The notes under the pieces were generated by a model. The model did no database searches and was not told the DNA's origin. It saw only the letters and a list, made by a program, of their open reading frames with translations. This document shows, one piece after another, positions 8,805-17,637 of a stretch of 64,000 bases of DNA. This DNA is from Aestuariibacter sp. GS-14 (GTDB lineage: Bacteria > Pseudomonadota > Gammaproteobacteria > Enterobacterales > Alteromonadaceae). Position 1 is the stretch's first letter. Each line of letters begins with the position of its first letter. The stretch spans positions 62,001 to 126,000 of the forward strand of contig NZ_VHIP01000003.1 of NCBI RefSeq assembly GCF_006494365.1. Direction: 5' to 3'. The translations under genes and the position numbers were made by a program.

Positions 8805-10292
8805 TTGGTTTTAAATCGCATCACACGCATATGCGTACTGTGGACTCTGGTATTGGCATCCGGGCATGCTCTGGCACAGTCACGCGATGAAATATTAAGT
8901 CCGGCTACTGGCTCAGCACCCAAATCGGCGGCTCCAGGTTCAGCCGGTGCTGATGATTCCCCTATATCGCTAATCGGCAGCGAGTACGAAAACGGTATTA
9001 AGCTATTACAAAACCGCTTTCGAATTGATTACAACGTGGAAGAAGTCACTATGGTGTTCTTCCGCGAATATGGTTCTGCACCTGTGGTGTTGGTACGGCC
9101 TGACGGTTCCAAAATTTTTCAGAGTCAGGTAGACGGTAAAGACATCTTTTGGTTTGATGCCGACACCTACGACATGATCAATATTAAAAATCCGGTTCCT
9201 GGTCCCTGGCAGGCGGTGGGGCAAATCCTACCGGGTAGCCGGGTCATGGTGTTGTCGGATATCGCGTTACATGCCGATCCGCTGCCTAAAATTCTGTTCT
9301 CCGGTGAAATTCTTAAACAAACGGCTTATTTAACCAATGGCGATAAGCCAATTGATTACAGCCAGTTTCGCGACGTGGTAGAACTCACCATTGATTTGGT
9401 GAGTACCAATAACCCCAACTATGACAATTTTGGTGCCGACGACCAGCAAATTGCTACCTTTGAAGACAATGGCAGAGGCATGGACGAAGCACCGCTGGAC
9501 GGTATTTTTACCGGACAGTTTAACCTGGGCGTTGCAGCAGGAGAGTGGCAGCCGATCTTTCGTGTCAGCACGCCGATGTTTACCCGGGAACAGGTCGATC
9601 CGCCCATTCGTTTGTATCCCAATCCGGTCATTATGAATGTTGAGTTAGATGGCGGCGGCAATGATTACCACAAATTACTGATTGACGTAGACCGCGAGCT
9701 GGTTGACTTAAATTCGCTACTGATAGATGGCAAAGTGCGTTACCCCAATGGGGATGTTCAGAATTTTTCACTTACCGAACCCAGTGATGCGGTGCGGGAG
9801 CATCTGATTATTGCTTTTGACTATGGCATTTTCCGCGTCAAGCTCACCGCTTATGGTAAAACGGTGAATGGCCGGGATTTTATATTGGACGTGCCCGAAT
9901 ATACGTTTCTGGTGGCGGAGCCAGAATTACCTGAGCCTGAGATTGTAGCGCCGGTGGCAGAGACGATGCCTGAACCTGCTATTGTTATGCCGGAACCCGT
10001 TCCTGAACCTACCGGCATGGATAACCAAACGCTGATGATGTGGCTGATTGCTGTGAATGGCGGCATTATTCTGGTTGGTGGAATAGTGATTGGCTTGGTA
10101 ATGTGGTTTAAACGCCCCAGGAAAGCCCCGTCTGACACCTCTGCTAAAGCGTCAGCAAAAGTTTCTGGAAAAGTTTCTGGAAAAGCGCCGGGAAAGACGA
10201 ACAAGGCGCCTGCTGAAGGTGAGGCGAAAAAAGGGTTCCTTGCAAACCTGTTGGGCAAGTTTAAAAAGAACAAAGCACCAGAAGGCAATTAA
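8805..10292 (+). CDS. TIGR03503-like secreted/membrane-anchored protein
   Basis: A 495-aa protein with an N-terminal signal-like segment (RICVLWTLVLASGHALAQS). A long periplasmic part has a VWA/adhesion-like beta-rich look (FEDNGRGMDEAPLDGIFTGQF, repeated acidic loops). A proline/glutamate-rich stretch (residues ~375-405) follows, then one transmembrane segment (MWLIAVNGGIILVGGIVIGLVMW) and a lysine/alanine-rich cytoplasmic tail of ~60 residues with repeats of SGK. The layout and the position after dnaQ fit the TIGR03503 family of Alteromonas, Vibrio and Shewanella, whose function is unknown. The start is TTG (no ATG is suitably placed). The family name is from memory of context, not a search. 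Confidence 0.65.
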   Translation: MVLNRITRICVLWTLVLASGHALAQSRDEILSPATGSAPKSAAPGSAGADDSPISLIGSEYENGIKLLQNRFRIDYNVEEVTMVFFREYGSAPVVLVRPDGSKIFQSQVDGKDIFWFDADTYDMINIKNPVPGPWQAVGQILPGSRVMVLSDIALHADPLPKILFSGEILKQTAYLTNGDKPIDYSQFRDVVELTIDLVSTNNPNYDNFGADDQQIATFEDNGRGMDEAPLDGIFTGQFNLGVAAGEWQPIFRVSTPMFTREQVDPPIRLYPNPVIMNVELDGGGNDYHKLLIDVDRELVDLNSLLIDGKVRYPNGDVQNFSLTEPSDAVREHLIIAFDYGIFRVKLTAYGKTVNGRDFILDVPEYTFLVAEPELPEPEIVAPVAETMPEPAIVMPEPVPEPTGMDNQTLMMWLIAVNGGIILVGGIVIGLVMWFKRPRKAPSDTSAKASAKVSGKVSGKAPGKTNKAPAEGEAKKGFLANLLGKFKKNKAPEGN

Positions 10293-10455
10293 CCGTCAGA
10301 CATGACCCAACGTACCTGCTTATATCAATAAGTATTTGTTCGTTCATTGGTTTAACCGGGCTAGCGGATTTTTAATCAATTCGTTGCCAATTTCGTCGAT
10401 ATGGCGAATAAACAGGCAAACGATTCGAAGAATGACAGTTTGGTAAAAAAAACCG

Positions 10456-10484
10456 TTGACTCGACTAAATGGAATCCGTATTAT
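10456..10484 (+). promoter_or_regulatory. Strong sigma-70 promoter for the tRNA-Asp array
   Basis: TTGACT (10456-10461), a 17-bp spacer, TATTAT (10479-10484), then a GC-rich discriminator (CTGCGCCGC). This is the usual make-up of growth-rate- and ppGpp-controlled stable RNA promoters. It lies about 68 bp before the first tRNA. Confidence 0.8.
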
Positions 10485-10551
10485 CTGCGCCGCAGTGAGG
10501 GGCATGGTTCTGAAAAGAATCTTGTTAAATCGCTGAAATAATTGAAAATGT

Positions 10552-10628
10552 GGAGCGGTAGTTCAGTTGGTTAGAATACCGGCCTGTCACGCCGGGGGTC
10601 GCGGGTTCGAGTCCCGTCCGCTCCGCCA
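10552..10628 (+). tRNA. tRNA-Asp (GTC), copy 1
   Basis: 77-nt tRNA with complete cloverleaf: acceptor stem GGAGCGG/CCGCTCC, GTTCGAGTC T-loop region, anticodon GTC within CCTGTCACG, and an encoded 3' CCA. First of four identical genes transcribed from the promoter at 10456. Confidence 0.98.
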
Positions 10629-10653
10629 CTTTTCAATTGTGACTTAGGCTTAT

Positions 10654-10730
10654 GGAGCGGTAGTTCAGTTGGTTAGAATACCGGCCTGTCACGCCGGGGG
10701 TCGCGGGTTCGAGTCCCGTCCGCTCCGCCA
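10654..10730 (+). tRNA. tRNA-Asp (GTC), copy 2
   Basis: Identical to copy 1 and separated from it by a 25-bp spacer that is repeated after this copy. The tRNA-plus-spacer unit of 102 bp is a perfect tandem duplication. Confidence 0.98.
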
Positions 10731-10755
10731 CTTTTCAATTGTGACTTAGGCTTAT

Positions 10756-10832
10756 GGAGCGGTAGTTCAGTTGGTTAGAATACCGGCCTGTCACGCCGGG
10801 GGTCGCGGGTTCGAGTCCCGTCCGCTCCGCCA
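10756..10832 (+). tRNA. tRNA-Asp (GTC), copy 3
   Basis: Identical to copies 1 and 2 and exactly 102 bp downstream of copy 2. The spacer following it differs from the first two. Confidence 0.98.
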
Positions 10833-10855
10833 TTAGCCTAATTCACATTCCCAGT

Positions 10856-10932
10856 GGAGCGGTAGTTCAGTTGGTTAGAATACCGGCCTGTCACGCCGGG
10901 GGTCGCGGGTTCGAGTCCCGTCCGCTCCGCCA
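10856..10932 (+). tRNA. tRNA-Asp (GTC), copy 4
   Basis: Fourth identical tRNA-Asp; its preceding spacer (CATTAGCCTAATTC..) is unrelated to the repeated one. It is followed by AT-rich sequence with no clear rho-independent terminator. Confidence 0.98.
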
Positions 10933-11037
10933 TTCGGGAATCTCTTCTACTTTGTACGTTTCGTTACAAATCATCCCTTACATCATTACTCAGTCTTTTT
11001 TATACTCGACGGCACATTATTGTCTGGAAATTCGCGT

Positions 11038-11265
11038 ATGGAAGAATTAGCCGAAGGTTTGTTACGCACCGCGTTTCGCGTCGCAAAGTGGGTTCTTTTT
11101 GAGTGGTTTGTCGAAGTGGTTCTGTATTGGATTGGCAGAGGCACACTTAAATTCTTTTCGTTCGGGCGATACCCTCATTTCAATGATAAAGCGGAAGGTC
11201 GGTGCATTACTACAGGTTTTCTGACTGTGGTCGTTGTATTCGTCGCGCTCATTTATCTTCTTTAA
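11038..11265 (+). CDS. Small membrane protein of unknown function
   Basis: A 75-aa protein that I do not recognise. It has an amphipathic/hydrophobic first half (RVAKWVLFEWFVEVVLYWIG), a polar middle with FSFGRYPHFNDKAE, and a C-terminal transmembrane segment (TTGFLTVVVVFVALIYLL). I start at the ATG 18 bp inside a longer TTG-started frame. It lies alone between the tRNA array and the rhamnose genes. The coding call rests on the ordered hydrophobicity pattern and typical composition. Confidence 0.55.
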   Translation: MEELAEGLLRTAFRVAKWVLFEWFVEVVLYWIGRGTLKFFSFGRYPHFNDKAEGRCITTGFLTVVVVFVALIYLL

Positions 11266-11326
11266 TACCAATAAATGTGTTTCTAATCTGAACAAACACT
11301 ACCGTATTCTACAACATTTGAATTTT

Positions 11327-11359
11327 TGTGATTGATAATGATTGTTTTTGCGTTATCAT
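11327..11359 (+). promoter_or_regulatory. Rhamnose operator and promoter upstream of the sugar kinase
   Basis: Direct repeat TGATTG-ATAA-TGATTG (within 11327-11344) overlaps a predicted -35 TTGATA (11332-11337); the -10 TATCAT (11354-11359) follows after 16 bp. The same repeat occurs at three other rhamnose-locus promoters, so it is the likely site of the DeoR-family repressor at 12931. Confidence 0.65.
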
Positions 11360-11458
11360 GTTCGTTGTTAAATTCATGTAACTTGCCGGCAATGCAACCG
11401 TTCAGTTCACACTGGGTTGTTTGAGTCGGGCAGGACGCAACAGACAGGTAGCAACACA

Positions 11459-12853
11459 GTGAAAGCCATTCTAGATATCGGTAAAACCCACATTAAATTA
11501 CTGTTTGTACAAAACGGTGCAGAACAAGCCAGTTTTAGTTGTAAAAATGCGCCTATCGCGGGAATGTATCCGCAGGCTGATGTGGCCTCAATCTGGTCCT
11601 GGCTGTTAGAAACCTTTCACTCCTACCCAGGCACGAGTAAGGTTACTGATTTGGTTTTCACTACGCATGGCGCTACCGCTGCACTGGTTAACACTGAGGT
11701 GCAGGATAAGGCCAATGCACTGGCACTGCCAGTCCTTGATTATGAATTCACCGGTGTCGATAGTTGCACTTCGGCCTACCAGGCGGTACGGCCTGCATTT
11801 GAAGATACCTTGTCCCCCGAATTACCGGCAGGGTTAAATTTGGGTAAGCAGTTGTTCTGGCTGCAGCAGAAATATCCCACGCAATTCGCCAATACCACTC
11901 ACATTGTCATGTATCCACAGTACTGGGCATGGCGGTTCGGTGGGGAACTAGCGAGTGAAGTGACGTCACTGGGTTGCCATACTGATATGTGGTCACCAAA
12001 AGCCGGGCAATATTCATCGTTGGTATCGCAGCAGAACTGGCTAAACCTGATGCCACCTATGCGTAACGCCTGGGATTGTTTGGGGCAGGTTAGTGACGCT
12101 GTTGCAAAGGAAACCGGATTACCTGTTGAGTGTAATATTTATGCCGGTGTACACGACAGCAATGCCAGCTTTTTACGTTACCTGAAGTCCAGCCAGACAG
12201 GCAGCGGCGCGTTTACTGTAATTTCAACCGGTACCTGGACTATTCTGATGCAGGGCAACGGCAACGTTGCGGATTTAGCGGGGCATCGCGATACGCTGGC
12301 CAATGTGGATGTAAAAGGCAATCCGGTGTGTTGTGCCCGTTTTATGGGGGGCAGGGAATACGAAAGTATTTGTACTACCCTGGGTGGCAATATCAGCATG
12401 ACAGTGGAGCTGAATGATGTGCAGCGAGCCATCAGTGAGCAGTGGCTGGTAACACCGGATTTTAGCGCGGGCAACGGGCCATTCGGTGGATTAACGCCGT
12501 CATTTTGTTGTCCTTCAGCGCCTGAGGCTCCTCAGGCCATAGCCACACTGTATTGTGCACTGATGATTGATCAGCGACTCAACGATTTAAACGCGTCGGG
12601 TCCTATCTTTATTGAAGGGGCATTCTTAAAGAATCCGATACTTTGCCAAATAGTTGCGCAGTTGCGCGCCGATCAGCCGGTGTATCTCTCTGCGGATAAT
12701 ACCGGTACGGTAATGGGGGCTGCGGCGCTCATTGATTTTGAGCACACCAGCGCACTGGCATTTCCGTTGAATCCTTGCCAAGCCACTCAATTCGACGATT
12801 TATTGGCTTATAAAGCGGCGTGGTATAACGAAATCAATAAAAATCAATCATAA
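11459..12853 (+). CDS. rhaK: FGGY-family sugar kinase, probable L-rhamnulose kinase
   Basis: FGGY carbohydrate kinase of ~464 aa. The N-terminal phosphate-binding segment is AILDIGKTHIKLLF, with GVHDSNASFLRYL, STGTWTIL and a late TGTVMGAAALI segment at family positions. It resembles the rhizobial rhamnose kinase RhaK (IDIGKTNAK-type start) more than E. coli RhaB. It would phosphorylate L-rhamnulose to rhamnulose-1-phosphate, feeding the aldolase at 14031. I start at GTG 11459, directly before the conserved strand; a TTG at 11417 would add 14 residues. It has its own copy of the TGATTG repeat operator. Assignment to rhamnulose rests largely on the neighbours. Confidence 0.8.
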   Translation: MKAILDIGKTHIKLLFVQNGAEQASFSCKNAPIAGMYPQADVASIWSWLLETFHSYPGTSKVTDLVFTTHGATAALVNTEVQDKANALALPVLDYEFTGVDSCTSAYQAVRPAFEDTLSPELPAGLNLGKQLFWLQQKYPTQFANTTHIVMYPQYWAWRFGGELASEVTSLGCHTDMWSPKAGQYSSLVSQQNWLNLMPPMRNAWDCLGQVSDAVAKETGLPVECNIYAGVHDSNASFLRYLKSSQTGSGAFTVISTGTWTILMQGNGNVADLAGHRDTLANVDVKGNPVCCARFMGGREYESICTTLGGNISMTVELNDVQRAISEQWLVTPDFSAGNGPFGGLTPSFCCPSAPEAPQAIATLYCALMIDQRLNDLNASGPIFIEGAFLKNPILCQIVAQLRADQPVYLSADNTGTVMGAAALIDFEHTSALAFPLNPCQATQFDDLLAYKAAWYNEINKNQS

Positions 12854-12862
12854 ATTTCACAT

Positions 12863-12896
12863 TATGATTGAAAATGAATTGTTAAATAACTATATT
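12863..12896 (+). promoter_or_regulatory. Operator and promoter of the DeoR-family regulator
   Basis: TGATTG-AAAA-TGAATTG (12865-12881), a slightly degenerate version of the shared direct repeat, overlaps -35 TTGAAA (12868-12873). The -10 TATATT is at 12891-12896 after a 17-bp spacer. This placement implies autorepression. Confidence 0.6.
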
Positions 12897-12930
12897 TGGT
12901 CAAGTTTGCGTAAACACAACAGGACCAAAT

Positions 12931-13716
12931 ATGCTGGAAAAACAACGACAACAATTAATTTTAGATATTCTGGATGAGTCTTCTTTCGCCAGTGTGAAAG
13001 AGTTGTGTAAGCAATTAAATTCGTCTGAAGCCACCATTCGCCGGGATTTGGTAAAGCTGGCGGCCGCGAATAAAATCAAAAAAATTCGCGGTGGTGCGCA
13101 GGTAGTTGATACGCGAACCGTGTCGAATATTAAGTTGTCGGGCAATGCGTTCCTGGTTGATCGCGAGCGCAACACCGACACTAAGCGCATGATTGCCAAA
13201 GCCGCTACACAAATGTGTAATGACGGTGATTCCATTATTATTAATGGCGGTACGTCTACTTTTATGATGGCGGAGTTTTTAGCGGAACGCCGCATGAATA
13301 TTCTGACCAATTCCTTTGTGTTGGCTAATGAACTGCTTGATAACAGCCAGAATCAAATTACCTTGCCTGGCGGTGAGGTGTATCGCAAGCAAAGTATCAT
13401 TTTGAGTTCTTTCGAAAACGATACTACGCAAAATTTCCATGGCTCTAAAATGTTTATGGGCTCACCGGGTGTGAGCGAATTTGGCGTGGTAGAAAACGAC
13501 CCGTTATTAATTTTGGCTGAACAGAAGTTACGCAAGCGCGCAGAGCAACTGATTGTACTGGCGGATAGCAGTAAAATTGGCGTTCGCGGTAATCTGATAT
13601 TCTGTGGTTTGTCTGACGTAGATGTTGTCATCACCGATTCCAATGCCGACCCTGAAGTGCTGGATAAGATCCGCACCCACGGTGTAGAAGTTCTGGTGGT
13701 TGAAGCCTGCGAATAA
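12931..13716 (+). CDS. DeoR-family transcriptional repressor of the rhamnose genes
   Basis: DeoR regulator of 261 aa. The N-terminal helix-turn-helix (QRQQLILDILDESSFASVKELCKQLNSSEATIRRDLVKL) is followed by the RGGA segment and a sugar-phosphate-sensing domain with INGGTSTFMMAEFL and the conserved VLADSSKIGVRG...DVVITD block near the C-terminus. The likely ligand is a rhamnose pathway intermediate. Rhizobium RhaR is a known DeoR-type rhamnose repressor, so the regulator type fits. It lies between the kinase and the aldolase genes, each with the TGATTG direct repeat. Specificity for rhamnose is inferred from position. Confidence 0.85.
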   Translation: MLEKQRQQLILDILDESSFASVKELCKQLNSSEATIRRDLVKLAAANKIKKIRGGAQVVDTRTVSNIKLSGNAFLVDRERNTDTKRMIAKAATQMCNDGDSIIINGGTSTFMMAEFLAERRMNILTNSFVLANELLDNSQNQITLPGGEVYRKQSIILSSFENDTTQNFHGSKMFMGSPGVSEFGVVENDPLLILAEQKLRKRAEQLIVLADSSKIGVRGNLIFCGLSDVDVVITDSNADPEVLDKIRTHGVEVLVVEACE

Positions 13717-14030
13717 ACGTGTTTGCCGCTTTCGGACAGTCACTCAGAACACAAGAGTAATTGTCCGAGCCCTCCATTCGAACTTTCCCTTCGAACGCTT
13801 CCTTTCCTAACACCGTTTTTCACTTTTTTATTCCCATTCATATAAGCGATTATTTCGTCACGATTATTTAACATTCGACGTGTTCATCAATGAAACTCCT
13901 GTTACATTTCTGTTAATTTGTGATTGAAAATGATTGACAAAGATTGTTGTGCAGGTATATTGCACAGTAAATTCAATCTTCAATATGCAATTGAAGTCAA
14001 TTTATAGCAATAACAGCAAAGGACACCTTC
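13717..14030 (+). other. Intergenic region between regulator and rhaDE
   Basis: This 314-bp AT-rich gap contains the rhaDE operator/promoter (13919-13961) and a short leader hairpin (CTTCAAT/ATTGAAG, about 13977-13996) before the start codon. An imperfect hairpin just after the regulator gene (CGGACAG...TTGTCCG) could end its transcript. No open reading frame is convincing. Confidence 0.5.
13919..13961 (+). promoter_or_regulatory. Operator and promoter of rhaDE-rhaI
   Basis: TGTGATTGAAAATGATTG (13919-13936) holds the direct repeat TGATTG-N4-TGATTG. A near-consensus -35 TTGACA (13934-13939) overlaps its right half, with -10 TATATT (13956-13961) after 16 bp. A further AGATTG lies 10 bp on. Repressor bound here would block RNA polymerase at -35. 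Confidence 0.7.
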
Positions 14031-16223
14031 ATGCCTTATCAGCCAGATGACTACAGACACGTCAATTATTTATGGGAAGATGACGTTGCTGACAAACTCG
14101 ACCCGGTAGAAAACCTGGTCTATCGTTCTAACAAGCTGGGTGAAGACCAGCGAATCACCAACACTGGCGGCGGTAACACGTCAGCTAAGATTATGGAAAA
14201 AGATCCATTAACCGGTCAGGACGTTGAAGTTCTGTGGGTGAAGGGGTCGGGTGGTGACTTAAGAACCTCTACCAAAGAAAATTTCTCTTCTTTATATGCC
14301 GACAAATTGCGTGCGCTGGATGAGGTTTATCAGATTTACCCTGACAAAGGCTATAAGTCTGCCGGTGAAGATCGCATGGTTGGCATGTTCAAGCATTGTA
14401 ACTTCTGTTTGAATCCTCGCGCGTCGTCTATCGACACACCTCTGCATTCCATGATTGACGAAAAGCACGTTGACCACCTGCACCCAAATGCGGTGATTTC
14501 AGTGGCGTCCTGTAAAGATCAGGAAAAACTGACTGAAGTGATTTGGGGCGGCAAGCTGGCTTATGTGCCTTGGATGCGTCCTGGCTGGGAAGCAGCCAAA
14601 GTGTGTGAGGATACCTACAAAGCCAACCCGGATATCTGGGGTATTTTGCTGGGGCAGCATGGCCACACTAACTGGTCTTCTGAAAGCAAGAGCTGTTATG
14701 AAACATCTCTGTGGGTAATTGAAACTGCAGCGCGATATATTGAAGAGCACGACAAAGGCGAAATGACTTTTGGCGGCCAGAAATTCCAGAGCCTGAGTGA
14801 ATCTGCCCGCACTGATTTGCTGAAGGCATTCCTGCCAGTAGCGCGTGGCCTGATTTCAAACAAAGTGAAGTTTATTGGTACGGTACAAACCGACGACAAC
14901 ACATTGCGCTTTGTGAACAGTGTTGATGCACCGCGTTTGGCTGAACTGGGCACATCGTGTCCTGACCACTTCCTGCGCACCAAAATCAAACCGTTATACG
15001 TAGATTTCAATCCGCAAACTGACGATGTTGACACGCTGATCGCTAAGTTTAAATCAGGTCTTGCCGCATACCGCGAATCTTACACAGCTTACTATGAAGC
15101 CTGTAAACGTGAAGACTCACCCGCGATGCGCGATCCAAGTCCAACGGTAGTACTTATCCCTGGTATTGGCATGATCGCCTGGGGCAAGAACAAGAGTGAA
15201 TCTCGCGTTACCGCTGAGTTCTACAATTGTGCAATTGAAGTAATGCGCGGCGCCGAGGCCATTTCGGAATACACGGCGCTGCCACAGCAAGAAGCCTTTG
15301 ATATCGAATACTGGGCGCTTGAAGAAGCCAAACTGCAGCGCATGCCGGCTGAAAAGCCATTGGCACGTGACGTAGTTGTTGTCATTGGCGCGGGTGACGG
15401 TATCGGTAAAGCCGTAGCGCATCGGGTTGCTAAAGAAGGTGCTCACGTGGTGTGTGCGGATCTGCGTCTTGAAAATGCTGAACGCACTGCAAAAGAACTC
15501 ACCGATATTTATGGTCAGGGCATCGGCGTTGCTGGCAGCGGCATCTCTGCATGTGGACCGGCAGTGGCGTTACAGGTAGATATTACCAAGCGTGACACAG
15601 TGTCTGCTATGTTTACTAATGTTCTGCTGGCCTACGGCGGCATCGACAAAGTCATTGTAACCGCAGGCGTGTTTATGGCCGAAGGCGGTGACATGGCGAA
15701 GAATGATCAAATCTTTGATTTAAGCTTCGGTGTTAACGTGAAAGGTGGCTATGTGGTAGCGTCTGAAGCTCAGCCGATATGGGAAAAACAAGGTCTCAAA
15801 GGTGCAATGGTATTAACTACCAGCGTTAACGCAGCGGTATCCAAGAAAGGCTCGCTGGCGTACGACACCAGTAAAGCCGCAGCCAACCATCTGGTACGCG
15901 AACTGGCTGTGACCTTGTCACCCAATGTGAATGTGAATGCATTGGCGCCTGCCACGGTAGTGCAGGGCAGCAGCATGTTCCCCAGAGACCGTGTTATTTC
16001 ATCATTAGCCAAATATGACATTGCGTTTGATGAATCCGAAAGCACTGAATCACTGCGAAGCAAGCTTGCAGAGTTTTATGCCCAGCGTACGCTGACTAAA
16101 CTGCCTATTACGCCAGACGATCAAGCCGAAGCGGCTTATCTGTTGGTATCGGGCCAATTAAGTAAAACCACTGGTCAGGTGATCAGTGTGGATGGCGGCT
16201 TGCACGAAGCCTTCCTAAGATAA
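14031..16223 (+). CDS. rhaD: Bifunctional rhamnulose-1-phosphate aldolase / L-lactaldehyde dehydrogenase
   Basis: A 730-aa fusion. The N-terminal ~420 residues are a class II aldolase/adducin domain that would cleave L-rhamnulose-1-phosphate to DHAP and L-lactaldehyde (GGGNTSAK near residue 45; metal-site histidine regions HSMIDEKHVDHLHPN and GQHGHTNW). The C-terminal ~290 residues are a short-chain dehydrogenase (VVVIGAGDGIGKAVA cofactor loop, SLAYDTSKAAANHL with the YxxxK pair, DGGLHEAFL end) that would oxidise lactaldehyde to L-lactate. It is followed 11 bp later by the isomerase gene. This RhaD/RhaE-type fusion is known in proteobacteria and Bacillus. Start ATG with AAAGGACA ribosome binding site. 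Confidence 0.92.
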   Translation: MPYQPDDYRHVNYLWEDDVADKLDPVENLVYRSNKLGEDQRITNTGGGNTSAKIMEKDPLTGQDVEVLWVKGSGGDLRTSTKENFSSLYADKLRALDEVYQIYPDKGYKSAGEDRMVGMFKHCNFCLNPRASSIDTPLHSMIDEKHVDHLHPNAVISVASCKDQEKLTEVIWGGKLAYVPWMRPGWEAAKVCEDTYKANPDIWGILLGQHGHTNWSSESKSCYETSLWVIETAARYIEEHDKGEMTFGGQKFQSLSESARTDLLKAFLPVARGLISNKVKFIGTVQTDDNTLRFVNSVDAPRLAELGTSCPDHFLRTKIKPLYVDFNPQTDDVDTLIAKFKSGLAAYRESYTAYYEACKREDSPAMRDPSPTVVLIPGIGMIAWGKNKSESRVTAEFYNCAIEVMRGAEAISEYTALPQQEAFDIEYWALEEAKLQRMPAEKPLARDVVVVIGAGDGIGKAVAHRVAKEGAHVVCADLRLENAERTAKELTDIYGQGIGVAGSGISACGPAVALQVDITKRDTVSAMFTNVLLAYGGIDKVIVTAGVFMAEGGDMAKNDQIFDLSFGVNVKGGYVVASEAQPIWEKQGLKGAMVLTTSVNAAVSKKGSLAYDTSKAAANHLVRELAVTLSPNVNVNALAPATVVQGSSMFPRDRVISSLAKYDIAFDESESTESLRSKLAEFYAQRTLTKLPITPDDQAEAAYLLVSGQLSKTTGQVISVDGGLHEAFLR

Positions 16224-16234
16224 GGGGAATAACA

Positions 16235-17530
16235 ATGAATAAACGTATTGATAGCGCCTTACTGGAGGCCGAAAACGCCAAGCGCGTAAGTGATTTAAAC
16301 AGTGATTACGCAGCACTTGGCGATAAGTTGGCGCGTGCAGACATCGATATTGAAGCGATTACCGCCAAAGCGGGTGAGTTTCAAATTGCTGTGCCTTCAT
16401 GGGGCACTGGTACTGGTGGAACGCGTTTTGCGCGTTTCCCGGGCGAAGGCGAGCCGCGTAACATTTTTGAAAAGTTGGAAGATTGCGCAGTAATTAACGA
16501 ATTGTCTGGTTGTACCGACAGTGTGTCTCCACACTTTCCATGGGATAAAGTAAGTGATTTTTCTGAACTGAAACAACAGGCTGATGCATTTGGTCTGAAG
16601 TGGGTATCAGTTAACTCTAATACCTTTCAGGATCAACCAGGACAGGTGCATTCATATAAGTACGGCAGCCTGAGCAATACGCAAAAAGCGTCGCGCGACC
16701 TGGCAATTCAGCACAATCTGGACGTGATCGAATACGGTCAGAAACTGGGAGCCAAGAGCCTTACCGTATGGGTTGGCGACGGTTCAAACCATCCAGGTCA
16801 GCAACACTTCCAGCGCGCCTTTGAGCGCTACCTGGCCAGTATGGAAGAAGTATACAAAGGTCTGCCTGATGATTGGGAGATGCACATCGAACATAAAATG
16901 TTTGAGCCTGCGTTTTACTCAACCGTGATTCAGGATTGGGGTTCAAACCTGCTCGCTGCAATGCACCTGGGACCAAAGTGTAAGTCACTGGTAGACCTTG
17001 GGCACCATGCACCTAATACCAATATTGAAATGATTGTGTCGCGTTTGATCCAGTTTAAAAAGCTGGGTGGATTCCACTTCAATGACAGTAAATACGGTGA
17101 TGATGACTTAGACAGTGGGTCTTTGCATCCTTATCAGCAGTTCCTGATATTCAACGAATTAGTGGATGCGGAATACCGCAAGCAGGAAGGCTTTGGTCCG
17201 GCATACATGCTTGATCAATCTCACAACGTGACTGATCCGGCTGAAAGTCTGATTAACTCGGCGATTGAAGTGCAGCGTTCTTATGTGAAAGCGTTGCTGG
17301 TAAATCGCGAAGCACTGTATGACTTCCAGGAAAACAACGATGCACTGATGGCGTCGCTTGAGCTGAAAAATGCGTTTAACCTGGATGTGTCGCCAATTCT
17401 GGCCATGGCACGCTATCGTAAAGGCGCAGCAATTGAACCTCTGGCAGTTTATCGTCAGGCGGGTTACCGTAAAGCAATGGCAGTGGCGCGTCCGCGCGAT
17501 CCAAATGCCACCGGCTCTGGTATTGTTTAA
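16235..17530 (+). CDS. rhaI: L-rhamnose isomerase (Pseudomonas-type)
   Basis: Sugar isomerase with a TIM-barrel xylose-isomerase-like fold, 431 aa, matching the catabolic isomerase of the P. stutzeri/Rhizobium RhaI type rather than E. coli RhaA. Visible family segments: AVPSWGTGTGGTRFARFPGEGEPRN, WVGDGSNHPGQ, the metal-binding run MHIEHKMFEPAFYSTV, LVDLGHHAPNTNIE and FHFNDSKYGDDDLD. It would convert L-rhamnose to L-rhamnulose. It lies 11 bp after rhaD in the same transcript and is followed by a strong terminator. Confidence 0.93.
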   Translation: MNKRIDSALLEAENAKRVSDLNSDYAALGDKLARADIDIEAITAKAGEFQIAVPSWGTGTGGTRFARFPGEGEPRNIFEKLEDCAVINELSGCTDSVSPHFPWDKVSDFSELKQQADAFGLKWVSVNSNTFQDQPGQVHSYKYGSLSNTQKASRDLAIQHNLDVIEYGQKLGAKSLTVWVGDGSNHPGQQHFQRAFERYLASMEEVYKGLPDDWEMHIEHKMFEPAFYSTVIQDWGSNLLAAMHLGPKCKSLVDLGHHAPNTNIEMIVSRLIQFKKLGGFHFNDSKYGDDDLDSGSLHPYQQFLIFNELVDAEYRKQEGFGPAYMLDQSHNVTDPAESLINSAIEVQRSYVKALLVNREALYDFQENNDALMASLELKNAFNLDVSPILAMARYRKGAAIEPLAVYRQAGYRKAMAVARPRDPNATGSGIV

Positions 17531-17576
17531 TTTTTGGCGTGTCCGGCAGGGCGAATGCCCAGCCAGCGTTTGTTGA

Positions 17577-17609
17577 AACAGCCCGCCATACACGCGGGCT
17601 GTTTGTTTT
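17577..17609 (+). terminator. Rho-independent terminator after rhaI
   Basis: A 10-bp perfect stem AACAGCCCGC/GCGGGCTGTT with a 7-nt loop runs into TTTGTTTTG. It separates rhaD-rhaI from lldD. Confidence 0.85.
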
Positions 17610-17637
17610 GTACTGTACTTAACGTAGGTTGTTCACA

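Noticed and set aside
10401-10541. A 46-codon open frame upstream of the tRNA-Asp genes
   Set aside because: It overlaps the strong tRNA promoter elements (10456-10484), has no ribosome binding site and no recognisable sequence.
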